DNA from: Streptomyces sp. NBC_00344
GTDB taxonomy: Bacteria; Actinomycetota; Actinomycetes; Streptomycetales; Streptomycetaceae
DNA length: 64,000 bases
Assembly: GCF_036088315.1 (NCBI RefSeq)
Contig: NZ_CP107996.1
Location: forward strand, 1,880,501-1,944,500
Direction of reading: 5' to 3'
Shown: one piece after another, positions 56,269 to 64,000 of the stretch
Layout: each line of letters opens with the position of its first letter
Numbering within the stretch: position 1 is the stretch's first letter
Translations under genes and position numbers: made by a program
The notes under the pieces: model-generated
The model's database searches: none
What the model was told of the DNA's origin: nothing
What the model saw: only the letters and a program-made list of their open reading frames with translations

Positions 56269-57465
56269 CTAGCGGAAGATCCCGGTGTGGCCAAGCGAGT
56301 AGCGGCCGGGCTGCGGATAGACCGCGAGTCCGTGCGGGCCGCTGCCCACGGGGATGCGGGCGAGCTGCTTCCCGGTGGCGGTGTCGATGGCGTACACCTC
56401 GGCGTTGTAGCGGCCGGAGAGCCAGAGCACCTTGCCGTCGGCCGAGACTCCGCCCATGTCCGGGCTGCCGCCGTGCGGCAGAACCCATTTCCTGGTGAGT
56501 CTGTTCTGCGGAAAGTCGAAGATCGAGATCGTGCCCTCGCCCCGGTTGGAGATGTACATCTCCTTGGAGTCGCGGCTGATGTAGAGCCCGTGGCAGCCCT
56601 TGCCCGTGGGCAGCAGTTTCGGAGTGGTGAACTTGTCCCCGTTCAGCACCCAGATGCCGTCGGCCATCATGTCGGCGATGTAGAACGTCTTGCCGTCGGG
56701 CGAGATCTTCACGTCCTGCGGCATCGCGCCGTTGAACGGCAGCTTCTCCTGGCCGATGACCTTCATCTTCTCGGTGTCGACCTTGAGCAGTTCGCCGGAG
56801 AACTCGCAGGAGACGATGAAGTACCTGCCGTCGGCGGAGAAGTCCGCGTGATTGACGCCGTAGCAGGAGACCGGAACGGTCTTGGCGATCTTCATCGTGT
56901 GCGGATCCCGGAAGACCAGCTGACGGTCGAGGGATGCCATGACGATGGCGTACTTGCCGTTGGGGGTGAAGTAGAGGTTGTACGGGTCGTGGACGTCGAC
57001 CGGTTTCCCCGCCCGGCCGGTGGCCGGATCGATCGGGGTGAGCGAATTGCCCCGGTCGTCGTTGACCCAGAGCGTTTTCAGGTCCCACGAGGGGACGACG
57101 TGCTGCGGCTGATTGCCGACCGGAATGGTGCGGATGATCCGGTAGGTCTTCGGGTCGATGACGGTGACCGTGTCGGAGTTGGTGTTCGGCACATACACCC
57201 GTGACGGATAGTTCCTGACGACGGGCGAGAGCCGGTTCGGGCGGTCGGCTGCGTACAGGTCCTTCGCGTCGAGCACCGGTGGCATCCCGGGCAGTCCCGG
57301 CGGGTCCGCCTTCTTCCTGGTGGTGGACAGTGCCGCGCCCTCGGGTGCGCGGGCCGTCGGGTGGCTCTTGGCCGGCGGCGACCCGCAGCCTGCGAGCGCG
57401 GCGAGCAGGGCGGCGGCCAGGAGCGCCGTGGCGCGCCTCGCGGCCGTGGCGATGGGGGAGGTCAT
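56269..57465 (-). CDS. YncE-like seven-bladed beta-propeller lipoprotein
   Basis: 398 residues. A lipoprotein signal ends at Cys27 ('ALLAALAGCGS'). The propeller has repeats such as 'SRVYVPNTNSDTVTVIDPKT', 'RIIRTIPVGNQPQHVVPS', 'KYAIVMASLDRQLVFRD' and 'IPVGSGPHGLAVYPQPG', typical of YncE/YVTN proteins. These bind nucleic acid or act as scaffolds; the role here is unknown. Its ATG overlaps the stop of the upstream deacetylase gene (ATGA), so both are made together and probably work on the same envelope polymer. Confidence 0.87.
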   Translation of the reverse strand: MTSPIATAARRATALLAAALLAALAGCGSPPAKSHPTARAPEGAALSTTRKKADPPGLPGMPPVLDAKDLYAADRPNRLSPVVRNYPSRVYVPNTNSDTVTVIDPKTYRIIRTIPVGNQPQHVVPSWDLKTLWVNDDRGNSLTPIDPATGRAGKPVDVHDPYNLYFTPNGKYAIVMASLDRQLVFRDPHTMKIAKTVPVSCYGVNHADFSADGRYFIVSCEFSGELLKVDTEKMKVIGQEKLPFNGAMPQDVKISPDGKTFYIADMMADGIWVLNGDKFTTPKLLPTGKGCHGLYISRDSKEMYISNRGEGTISIFDFPQNRLTRKWVLPHGGSPDMGGVSADGKVLWLSGRYNAEVYAIDTATGKQLARIPVGSGPHGLAVYPQPGRYSLGHTGIFR

Positions 57466-58253
57466 GGGGTCAGCAGCTCCGTGGTGGTCACCGCGTGCAG
57501 CCCGCGGCGGTCGAGTGCGTCGAGCAGGACGGGCAGGGCGGCCACCGTGCCGGGATAGCCGAAGTGCATCGAGACCACCGAGCCCTTGCGGACCCCGGCG
57601 ATGACGGTGCGGGTGACCGCGGTGGCTCCGGGAGAGGTGTAGTCGAGGGAGTCCGTGTCGTACGAGAGCACGTGCGGATACCCGGCCCGTACCGCGAGTC
57701 TGCGGACGAGCGGTGTCGCGTCCCGGGCGCGCGAGGGGCGGAACCAGGTGCCGATGGAGCCGGTGAGCCTGCGGAGCCGGTCGGCGCAGCCGGTGATCTC
57801 CGCGTACGCCTCCTGCTCCCCCATCGAGGAGATGGACGTGTGGTGGAGGGTGTGGTTTCCGAGGTCGTGGCCGCCGTCGAGGATCCGGCGGGCCATCCGG
57901 GGATATTCGTCCAGCCAGGTGCCGACGGCCAGCACGGTGATCCGGGCACCGGCCCGCTCGGCCTCGTCGAGTACGGACCGGGCGATGGCGGGGTCGCCCT
58001 GGCCGTGGAAGGTCAGCGCGACCCGGGCACGATCGCGCGGACCGTGGTCGACCTGCACGGGCTGCCCGGGGAAGGCGCGGGGGGCCGGGGCCCGGCGGGT
58101 GGGGGGCGTATCGGGTCTGGCCGGGGCGGGGGGCGCGGGGGCGGAGGGCGTTCCGGCGGCAGGCCTGCCGCCGGAACAGCCTGCGGCAAGAGCCCCGGCG
58201 ACAGCCGCCCCCGCTCCGGTGCGCAGCGCTCTGCGGCGGTCGATCTCAGTCAC
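57462..58253 (-). CDS. Polysaccharide deacetylase-like lipoprotein with altered motif 1
   Basis: 263 residues from GTG 58253. The N-terminus combines a Tat-like 'RRRALRTGAG' with a lipobox ending at Cys26 ('GALAAGCSGG'). The NodB-like domain keeps motif 2 ('GHDLGNHTLHHTS') and an Arg motif ('WFRPSRARD'), but motif 1 reads 'ALTFHGQGDP' where catalytic enzymes have TFDDGP, so the usual catalytic and metal-binding aspartates are absent. 'SMHFGYPG' replaces the C-terminal His motif. It may bind or modify polysaccharide by another mechanism or be inactive. Confidence 0.85.
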   Translation of the reverse strand: MTEIDRRRALRTGAGAAVAGALAAGCSGGRPAAGTPSAPAPPAPARPDTPPTRRAPAPRAFPGQPVQVDHGPRDRARVALTFHGQGDPAIARSVLDEAERAGARITVLAVGTWLDEYPRMARRILDGGHDLGNHTLHHTSISSMGEQEAYAEITGCADRLRRLTGSIGTWFRPSRARDATPLVRRLAVRAGYPHVLSYDTDSLDYTSPGATAVTRTVIAGVRKGSVVSMHFGYPGTVAALPVLLDALDRRGLHAVTTTELLTP

Positions 58254-58656
58254 GCGTCCATTTAAGGGGCGGATCGCGCCGAATATCCTGATTGACATGG
58301 TTCGACAGGTTCACAGAACGCCATCGGTGATGGCACAGGGACCTATCGATCAAGCAATCGCGCAGCAGATTGCCCTTTCACTCACCTATTACCAGGTAAG
58401 TGGCTCATCTCACCTGCGATTCATACTTCTATTATCCCGTTTTGCGGCAGATCGCCCGAATAGGGGTTTTGACGGCGTGACCCCCGGTCCCTCATAGTCG
58501 GAGAAACGATCCCCACTGACCCGGGCCCGATCGTCATCAGCCGCCGTGGATTTCACCCCCCCCTGATCCACGGCGCTCCACAGAAGCCCCCGCAGCGCCG
58601 CAACCCGGCCCACCGGGGGCTTCTGCAATTGCGGAGGCGCCGGGCGCCGGCGGCGC
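58254..58656. other. A+T-rich intergenic region with two hairpins
   Basis: About 400 bases. The left part (58270-58500) is visibly richer in A+T than neighbouring genes and encodes no credible protein; it likely holds the promoter for the deacetylase-YncE pair. On the right, two hairpins end the minus-strand ATPase gene: GCCGTGGAT/ATCCACGGC (58543-58574) with a poly-C loop, and CAGAAGCCCCCG/CGGGGGCTTCTG (58581-58625). Confidence 0.55.
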
Positions 58657-59292
58657 TCAGGAAGGCTGACGGTCGGCGACCCGCATCTCGAACCAGGTGT
58701 TCTTTCCTCGCGGCAGCAGATCCACGCCCCAGCGATCGGAGAGCTTGTCCACGAGAAACAGGCCCCGGCCGCTGGTGTCCATCTCCTGGACCGGCATCAG
58801 GCAGGGCAGCCCACGGGACGGATCGCGCACCTCGATCCGGATCCAGCCGCGGCGGCGCAGCATCCGCAGCCCGAAAACGCGGGCCCCGGTGTGCCGTACC
58901 GCGTTGCCGACGAGTTCCGAGACCAGTAACACCGCGTGTTCGGCGGTCTGCGGGGACAGCCCCCACTGGCGGAGCACCACACTCTGGGCGAGCCTTCGCG
59001 CGGTCGCCGCGGACTCCGGGCGGGACGGCAGGCGGACTTCACCCTCCGTTGGATTTCCGAACAACTCCAGCACCTTCAGAGCCTGTTCGTCGTCAACGGC
59101 AGGTAACCAACGCGCGGCACTCGCGTCAGCGCGCTGCCGCGGTTGCTCCACACCCTCCAGGCCCGCCATGCCCCCCATCATGGCCGCCCGAAACGGCTTC
59201 CGGGGCCGTTCCCGGGTAATCCGCAAGCGCGATCCCATCGTCCCGGCAGACCGTTTTGACATATGCCATTGGCAGCGCAGCCGTCTCCGCAC
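58657..59292 (-). CDS. Anti-sigma factor-like ATP-binding protein (HATPase_c_2, RsbW type)
   Basis: Up to 211 residues; the start is uncertain (GTG 59292, ATG 59262, 59235 or 59169) because none has a clean ribosome binding site. The Bergerat fold shows the N-box 'LLVSELVGNAVRHTGARVFG', G1 'DPSRGLPCL' and G2 'DTSGRGLFLVDKLSDRWG'. Streptomyces has many such stand-alone proteins, which phosphorylate or bind partners of alternative sigma factors. No cognate sigma or anti-anti-sigma gene is adjacent. Confidence 0.87.
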   Translation of the reverse strand: MRRRLRCQWHMSKRSAGTMGSRLRITRERPRKPFRAAMMGGMAGLEGVEQPRQRADASAARWLPAVDDEQALKVLELFGNPTEGEVRLPSRPESAATARRLAQSVVLRQWGLSPQTAEHAVLLVSELVGNAVRHTGARVFGLRMLRRRGWIRIEVRDPSRGLPCLMPVQEMDTSGRGLFLVDKLSDRWGVDLLPRGKNTWFEMRVADRQPS

Positions 59293-59327
59293 CCCTCTTG
59301 AGCTGCGATGACTTCAGGCTTACGAGT

Positions 59328-59347
59328 GATCACCAAGGGTGGTGATC
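59328..59347. repeat. Inverted repeat GATCACCA-N4-TGGTGATC
   Basis: Perfect 8-bp arms with spacer AGGG lie directly upstream of the ATPase gene. It abuts a longer inverted repeat (59349-59379). It could be an operator for the ATPase gene or part of a tandem terminator for the enoyl-CoA hydratase gene. Confidence 0.55.
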
Positions 59348-59348
59348 G

Positions 59349-59379
59349 GCTACGCCTTAAGGTTGGCTTAAGGCGTAGC
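59349..59379 (-). terminator. Inverted repeat GCTACGCCTTAA-N7-TTAAGGCGTAGC
   Basis: Perfect 12-bp arms (59349-59360, 59368-59379) lie 24 bases past the enoyl-CoA hydratase stop. This suits a terminator, although there is no T-tract and an operator function is also possible. Confidence 0.6.
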
Positions 59380-59402
59380 TAATCCACCCAACCGGTGAGC
59401 CC

Positions 59403-60170
59403 TCAGAGGAACTTGGCCTTGCCCGGCCCCTCGTCGACGAAGCTGCGCATGCCCCGTTCACGGTCCTCGGTCGCGAACAGCCCCGCGAACCATGTGCGTT
59501 CGATCGCGAGCCCGGTGTCGAGGTCGGTCTCCAGACCCGCGTCGATGGACTCCTTCGCGGCGCGCAGGGCGATGGCCGGGCCCTGGGCGAGACGGGCGGC
59601 CCAGGCGTGCGCCGCCTCGTACACCTCATCCGCGGGGACGACCCGGTCGACGAGACCCATGGCCAGCGCCTCCGGGGCCTTCACCTGACGTCCGGTGAAA
59701 ATGAGGTCCTTGGCCCTGGAGGGACCGATGAGCCGGGAGAGCCGCTGGGTACCGCCTGCTCCCGGGATGAGCCCGAGCAGGATCTCGGGCTGGCCGAGCT
59801 TGGCGTTCTCCCCCGCGATACGGAAGTCCGCACAGAGCGCCAGCTCGCATCCGCCACCCAGGGCGTAACCGGTGACCGCGGCGACGACCGGCTTGGGGAT
59901 GCGGGCCACGGCGGTGAAGGAGTCCTGCAGTCCGCGGGAGCGCACGACCATCGCCGCGTGATCCATGGCCTGCATCTCCTTGATGTCCGCACCTGCCGCG
60001 AACACCTTCTCGCCGCCGTAGAGCACCACGGCGCGTACATCGTCACGGCGGCCCGCCTCTTCGGCGAGCTCGCGCAGCCGGTCCTGGACGGCGACGTCCA
60101 GCGCGTTCATCGGCGGGCGGTCGAGGCGGATGGTGCCCACGCCTTCGGAGACTTCGAGAGTGACTGTCAT
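59403..60170 (-). CDS. Enoyl-CoA hydratase/isomerase family protein
   Basis: 255 residues. Crotonase features: 'GEKVFAAGADIKEMQAMDHA' and 'GYALGGGCELALCADFRIAG' form the oxyanion hole and CoA site, and 'KLGQPEILLGLIPGAGGTQR' carries the catalytic glutamate region. The end 'ERGMRSFVDEGPGKAKF' is typical. It hydrates trans-2-enoyl-CoA in beta-oxidation or a related pathway. It is alone in its transcription unit, flanked by hairpins. Confidence 0.93.
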   Translation of the reverse strand: MTVTLEVSEGVGTIRLDRPPMNALDVAVQDRLRELAEEAGRRDDVRAVVLYGGEKVFAAGADIKEMQAMDHAAMVVRSRGLQDSFTAVARIPKPVVAAVTGYALGGGCELALCADFRIAGENAKLGQPEILLGLIPGAGGTQRLSRLIGPSRAKDLIFTGRQVKAPEALAMGLVDRVVPADEVYEAAHAWAARLAQGPAIALRAAKESIDAGLETDLDTGLAIERTWFAGLFATEDRERGMRSFVDEGPGKAKFL

Positions 60171-60198
60171 GCCAGCAGGTTAACTGCGGTTAACGTGC

Positions 60199-60237
60199 GG
60201 CGGCCCGGTGCACTTGGTCACAGTGCGCCGGGCCGCC
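60199..60237 (-). terminator. Terminator after L,D-transpeptidase 1
   Basis: GGCGGCCCGG-T-GCAC (60199-60213) pairs with GTGC-G-CCGGGCCGCC (60223-60237) with one mismatch, 17 bases beyond the stop of the gene ending at 60254. Confidence 0.65.
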
Positions 60238-60253
60238 GTCACGCGGGACGTGA

Positions 60254-61522
60254 TTACTTCGTCCAGTCGGCCCAGGACATGTTCCAGCCGTTGAGGCCGT
60301 TGTCCGGCTGGATCGTCTCGTCGTGCGAGTTCTTCACGATCAGCACGTCGCCGATGATCGACTGGTTGTAGAACCAGGCGGCCGGGGTCTTCTTGCTCCA
60401 GCCGCCGCGTACGTCGTGCAGGCCGACACAGCCGTGGCTGGTGTTGGCGGCGCCGAAAATACTGTTCGCCGCCCAGTAGTTGCCGTGCACGAAGGTCCCG
60501 GAGTCGGACAGGCGCATCGCGTGCGGCACGTCCTTGATGTCGTACTCGCCGCCGAAACCGACCGTGTCACCGTTCATCCGGGTGACCGGGTGCTTCTCAC
60601 TGATGACCATCTGGCCGTTGTAGGTCGTGGTGGCGGAGGCGCCCGCGCTGATCAGGACCTTCCTGATCTGCTTGCCGTCCTTGACGACCTTCATGGTGTG
60701 CGCGTGGGCGTCCACCGTGGAGACCATCGAGCGGCCGATGGTGAACTTCACGGTCCTGGTCTGCTTGCCGTAGACGCCCGGCCGGCCCTCGACCCCGTCG
60801 AGGGTCAGCTTCACGGTCACCTTGGTCCCCGCGGCCCAGTACTTCTCGGGGCGGAAGTCCAGGCGGTCGTTGCCGAACCAGTGACCCTCGACCGGCACCG
60901 CCGGGTCCGCGGTCACCTTGACGGCCTTCTCCACGTCGTCCGGGTGGGTGATGCCACGGGAGAAGCGGATCGAGACCGGCATGCCGACACCGACGGTCGA
61001 GCCGTCCTCCGGTGTGTACTGGCCGATGAAGGTGTTCTTGGGCACCAGCGTGGTGAAGGTGGTGTCCTTCGCGGACTCCCGCCCCTTGGTGTCCTTGGCG
61101 ACCGCGTGCACCCTGAACTTCGTTGCCGCGGGCAGATGCTGGAGCGGCTTCCAGCTGAGACCGCCCGGGGCGATCCGGCCGTCGACCCGGTTGCCCTTGG
61201 TGTCCTGCACGGTGACCGCGGTCAGTCTGCCCCTGTCCGCGGTGACCTTCAGCGCGCCGCTGGTGGCGGCGGATGCCGCTCCGTCCTTCGGCGCGACCGT
61301 CACCACGGCCTGCGAGGCCGCGTTGGCGTCGGCCGTGCTTCCGGAACCCTGCTTCTCCTCGCCCCCGCCGTTACGGCTGTCCGCGCTGCTGCTTCCGCCG
61401 CATGCGGTGACCAGCAGCAGCATCGCTCCCACTGCCAGCGCCGGCAGTCCGGAACCCAGGAGCCTTCCGGTCCCCTCCCGACGCCCGCCGGCCGATGTCC
61501 CCGATATCGGTCGCCCGTTCAC
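60254..61522 (-). CDS. L,D-transpeptidase lipoprotein 1
   Basis: 422 residues from GTG 61522 ('CGAGGGGAGACCACCATT' upstream). A lipoprotein signal ends at Cys41 ('AMLLLVTACGG'). Two Ig-like domains ('VTVAPKDGAA' and 'FIGQYTPEDGSTVGVGMPV') precede the YkuD domain with 'HAHTMKVVKDGKQIRKVLIS' and the catalytic motif 'HGNYWAANSIFGAANTSHGC'. It makes 3-3 crosslinks in peptidoglycan. It is a close paralogue of the next gene, which lies 184 bases upstream on the same strand. Confidence 0.95.
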   Translation of the reverse strand: MNGRPISGTSAGGRREGTGRLLGSGLPALAVGAMLLLVTACGGSSSADSRNGGGEEKQGSGSTADANAASQAVVTVAPKDGAASAATSGALKVTADRGRLTAVTVQDTKGNRVDGRIAPGGLSWKPLQHLPAATKFRVHAVAKDTKGRESAKDTTFTTLVPKNTFIGQYTPEDGSTVGVGMPVSIRFSRGITHPDDVEKAVKVTADPAVPVEGHWFGNDRLDFRPEKYWAAGTKVTVKLTLDGVEGRPGVYGKQTRTVKFTIGRSMVSTVDAHAHTMKVVKDGKQIRKVLISAGASATTTYNGQMVISEKHPVTRMNGDTVGFGGEYDIKDVPHAMRLSDSGTFVHGNYWAANSIFGAANTSHGCVGLHDVRGGWSKKTPAAWFYNQSIIGDVLIVKNSHDETIQPDNGLNGWNMSWADWTK

Positions 61523-61705
61523 AATGGTGGTCTCCCCTCGCGCACGGCCCGGCCCCGCCGAGGCACGTACCCCCCGCGCGCTCGTTCCGCGCGCCTTGGG
61601 CCAGACAATCACATCGCGGGCTCGCTCGACTCCCCCCGAGATGTCACCGTTCAGTCCCAACTCACCGGTGCCTGCGCAGGTCATAGCGGTGGGCGCGGGA
61701 AGGAC

Positions 61706-62923
61706 TCAGCCGGTCGCGGAGCCCGCTGTCCACTGCTGCCAGCCGAGGTTCCAGCCGCCGAGCCCGTTGTCGGGGGCGACCTGTGTGTCATGGGAGTTGA
61801 TCACTTCGATCACGTCACCGATCAGCGTGCGGTCGAAGAACCACCCCGCAGGTGACAGCGGGCTGCCGCCCCGTACATCGCGCAGACCTACACAGCCATG
61901 GCTTGTGTTGGTGGCACCGAAGACACTCGGTGCAGCCCAGTAGTTGCCGTGCAGAAACGTCCCCGACCTGGTCAGGCGCAGTGCGTGCGGCACATCGGGG
62001 ATGTCGTACTCACCGCCGAAGCCGACCGTGTCGCCGTTCATCCGGGTCACCTCGTACTTGTCCGAGACCACCATCTTCCCGTTGTAGGTGGTGTGGTCGG
62101 GGGCGCCCGCCGTGACCGGCAGCGTGGTCAGCAGCGCCCCGTCGCGCTGCACTGTCATCGTGTGGGTCGCCGCGTCCACCAGGGACACCTGGGAGCGCCC
62201 CACCCGGAATCCGATGGTCTTGTGCTGGATTCCGCGGACCCCCGGCGCCACCAGGACATGCCGCAGCCGCATGGCGACGGTGACCGCAGTGCCGGGCCGC
62301 CAGTACTCGCGCGGGCGGAAGTCGAGCCGGTCGCTGCCGAACCAGTGGCCGGCGACCGGCACGGGCGGGTCCGCGGTGACGGTGATGGCATGTTCGACGG
62401 CCGCGCGGTTCCGGTGGTTCACGACGGGCCGGTTGAAGTGGAAGGACACGATCATGCCGGTGCCGACGACCGATCGGTTCTCCGGCGTGAAGTATCCGAT
62501 GAAGCGGCGCTGCGGAACAACGGTGGTGAAGGTGGTGTGGCGGGCCCGGCGATGACCGTTGCCGTCCGTGGTCACCGCGTCCACGGTGTACGTGGCGGCG
62601 CCCGTCAGCCGTCCGGCTCCCGAGCTCCAGTTGCGGCCGTCGCCCGAGATGCCGCCCGGCACGGACTGCGCCCGCCCGTCCGCGATCCTGACGACCCTGA
62701 CCCGCTCGATCCTGCCTTCGCGCACCGAGACCGCCACCTTCCGGTCCGCCCCGACGTTCTTCGCACCGTCCTCGGGAACGACCTTGATGGCGGATTCGGG
62801 GGACCGCGCCTTGGCGCCGTCCCCCAGGGGTACGGCGTCGCATCCGGCCGCGCCCGCCGCCAGTGCCACCCATGCCACAGCGGCCGCAATGCCCGCACCT
62901 GTCCTTTTTGCCAGTTGTCTCAC
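61706..62923 (-). CDS. L,D-transpeptidase lipoprotein 2
   Basis: 405 residues from GTG 62923; a GTG at 62941 next to GGAGGGG is also possible. The lipobox is 'ALAAGAAGC' (Cys28). Domain order equals its neighbour: Ig-like parts ('FIGYFTPENRSVVGTGMIVS'), then YkuD with 'ATHTMTVQRDGALLTTLPVT' and catalytic 'HGNYWAAPSVFGATNTSHGC'. Identity is high in the catalytic half and low near the N-terminus, as expected after an old duplication. It is divergent from glgX. Confidence 0.95.
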   Translation of the reverse strand: MRQLAKRTGAGIAAAVAWVALAAGAAGCDAVPLGDGAKARSPESAIKVVPEDGAKNVGADRKVAVSVREGRIERVRVVRIADGRAQSVPGGISGDGRNWSSGAGRLTGAATYTVDAVTTDGNGHRRARHTTFTTVVPQRRFIGYFTPENRSVVGTGMIVSFHFNRPVVNHRNRAAVEHAITVTADPPVPVAGHWFGSDRLDFRPREYWRPGTAVTVAMRLRHVLVAPGVRGIQHKTIGFRVGRSQVSLVDAATHTMTVQRDGALLTTLPVTAGAPDHTTYNGKMVVSDKYEVTRMNGDTVGFGGEYDIPDVPHALRLTRSGTFLHGNYWAAPSVFGATNTSHGCVGLRDVRGGSPLSPAGWFFDRTLIGDVIEVINSHDTQVAPDNGLGGWNLGWQQWTAGSATG

Positions 62924-63076
62924 GCACCGCTCAACGACCACCCCCCTCCGGGGGAAACGTGAGATCGGCTGCCGTTGCGGGCAGAACAGAGGGGACGGAC
63001 CTTGCGAGGGGAGCCGCGGCCGGGACGCCGTGCGCCCTCGCGGCGCCGGTCCCGATGAGCCGCAGGAGGCCGACAG

Positions 63077-64000
63077 GTGTCGAGCGCAGCCGAGCAGGAG
63101 TCCGTACGGCCTGCCCAACCGATGGCAGGGAACGATCGGACGCTGCACCGTCAGGTGCCGCGCGATCAGCTGAACGGGCACCGGTTGAACGGTCACCGGA
63201 AGGACGCCCCGCCGCCCAGGACCGTCTGGCCCGGTACGCCCATGCCGCTCGGGGCGCGCTACCGGGTGGGGCCCGACGGCGTCGCGGGCACCAACTTCGC
63301 GCTCTGGGCGGGCGGGGCCGAATCCGTGGAGCTCTGCCTTTTCGACGACGAGGGGCAGGAGACACGCTGCGAACTGACCGAACTGACCCATGAGATATGG
63401 CACGGGTTCCTGCCGGGTGTCCAGCCCGGACAGCGGTACGGCTACCGGGTCGGCGGGCGGTGGGACCCCTGGACCGGGGCCCGCTGGAACGCGGCGAAAC
63501 TGCTGCTCGATCCGTATGCCCGGGCCGTGGACGGAGAGTTCTCCCTGCCGCCCGAGGTGTACGCGCATGTGCGCGACTGGCCCCAGCAGGAGGTCGCCGA
63601 CACCGTGCGCGACGAACGGGACTCCGCTCCCTGGGTGCCCAAGGGGGTGGTGGTGCACGACGAAGCGCCCGGCGACCCCTGGGAGGACGACCACCGGCCC
63701 AAGACGCCCTGGGCCGACACCGTCATCTACGAACTTCACGTGCGGGGCTTCACCAAACTCCACCCGGGAATCCCCGAGGAACTGCGGGGCACCTACGCCG
63801 GACTGGCGCACCCCGCCGCGATCGGCCACCTCGTGCGTCTGGGGGTGACCGCCGTGGAACTCCTGCCGGTGCACCAGTTCGCCCACGAGGACCATCTGCT
63901 GCAACGAGGGCTGCGGAACTACTGGGGCTACAACTCGGTCGGCTATTTCGCCCCGCACGCCGGCTACGCCGCTTCCGGCACCGCCGGGCAGCAGGTCGAC
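63077..64000 (+). CDS. glgX: Glycogen debranching enzyme GlgX (N-terminal part)
   Basis: The gene runs off the right edge; 308 residues are visible. GTG 63077 follows 'CAGGAGGCCGACAG'. After a variable N-terminus with a short repeat (LNGHRLNGHR), the sequence gives 'TVWPGTPMPLGARYRVGPDG', 'GTNFALWAGGAESVELCLFD' (CBM48), 'GYRVGGRWDPWTGARWNAAK', 'ADTVIYELHVRGFTKLHPG' and 'NYWGYNSVGYFAPHAGYA', all typical of GlgX/TreX isoamylases. It hydrolyses alpha-1,6 branches of glycogen. The catalytic residues lie beyond the window. Confidence 0.95.
   Translation, partial: MSSAAEQESVRPAQPMAGNDRTLHRQVPRDQLNGHRLNGHRKDAPPPRTVWPGTPMPLGARYRVGPDGVAGTNFALWAGGAESVELCLFDDEGQETRCELTELTHEIWHGFLPGVQPGQRYGYRVGGRWDPWTGARWNAAKLLLDPYARAVDGEFSLPPEVYAHVRDWPQQEVADTVRDERDSAPWVPKGVVVHDEAPGDPWEDDHRPKTPWADTVIYELHVRGFTKLHPGIPEELRGTYAGLAHPAAIGHLVRLGVTAVELLPVHQFAHEDHLLQRGLRNYWGYNSVGYFAPHAGYAASGTAGQQVD

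Noticed and set aside
58297..58497. Short plus-strand ORF starting MVRQVHRTPS
   Set aside because: Codon use is A+T-rich and includes TTA and CTA, there is no ribosome binding site and no family match; treated as non-coding.
63164..63198. Short direct repeat at the glgX start
   Set aside because: It encodes LNGHRLNGHR within a variable N-terminus; two copies only, so not a repeat element or CRISPR.

Overview
The window looks like chromosomal core DNA from a Streptomyces or very close relative. It is high in G+C throughout, with strong G/C third-position bias and many GTG and TTG starts. It also carries typical actinomycete features: a LAL-type LuxR regulator, ANTAR and HATPase regulators, a BldK-like peptide permease, a GGDEF-EAL protein, secreted Tat-type hydrolases and lipoprotein L,D-transpeptidases. 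I see no tRNA, rRNA, CRISPR array, insertion sequence or prophage block. The gene order iscS / mnmA / MetE-like / ligA / gatC-gatA-gatB is one I know, from memory, to be conserved between Streptomyces and Mycobacterium, so most of the window is ancestral core rather than acquired DNA.

Layout. 1-8 kb: the end of a PQQ-type sugar dehydrogenase, a DUF6191 protein, a large LuxR regulator coupled to a 57-residue protein, a membrane protein, and a GNAT acetyltransferase overlapping the end of an MMPL transporter. 8-18 kb: an S4 RNA-binding protein, an ion transporter, the gatCAB operon with an extra small gene between gatA and gatB, a c-di-GMP GGDEF-EAL membrane protein (probably rmdB), ligA and a MetE-like protein. 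19-25 kb: a membrane-anchored beta-propeller, an SDR, a LOG-like protein, DUF427, mnmA, a Tat-type amidase and iscS; MnmA and IscS act together in tRNA 2-thiouridine synthesis. 25-31.6 kb: two small membrane proteins opposite a FabR-like TetR regulator, a WYL regulator opposite a DinB-like protein with a clear operator, a thioesterase, a TRIC-family channel and an M1 peptidase.

31.7-38 kb: a complete five-gene oligopeptide ABC transporter (permease, lipoprotein, permease, two ATPases). 38-45.6 kb: a serine/glycine block with two SseB-family proteins, a small kinase-like ATPase, a tandem glycine riboswitch, gcvT-gcvH-glyA and sdaA. Together these sense glycine, cleave it, interconvert it with serine and deaminate serine to pyruvate. 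45.6-56 kb is more accessory: a frameshifted AlkZ-like gene, a phosphopantetheinyl transferase, a secreted GDSL/ricin esterase and a GH64 glucanase that share a LacI-type operator, a TetR/ketosynthase pair with apparently leaderless divergent promoters, a GH25 lysozyme, an ANTAR regulator, an EF-hand protein and a decayed MerR gene. 56-64 kb: an envelope region with a YncE-like lipoprotein coupled to a variant polysaccharide deacetylase, an anti-sigma-like ATPase, an enoyl-CoA hydratase, two L,D-transpeptidase lipoproteins and the start of glgX.

I did not find one large unknown system. The most useful novel material is a set of regulatory palindromes, the small gene inside gatCAB, the riboswitch expression platform, two decayed genes and several family members with altered catalytic motifs.
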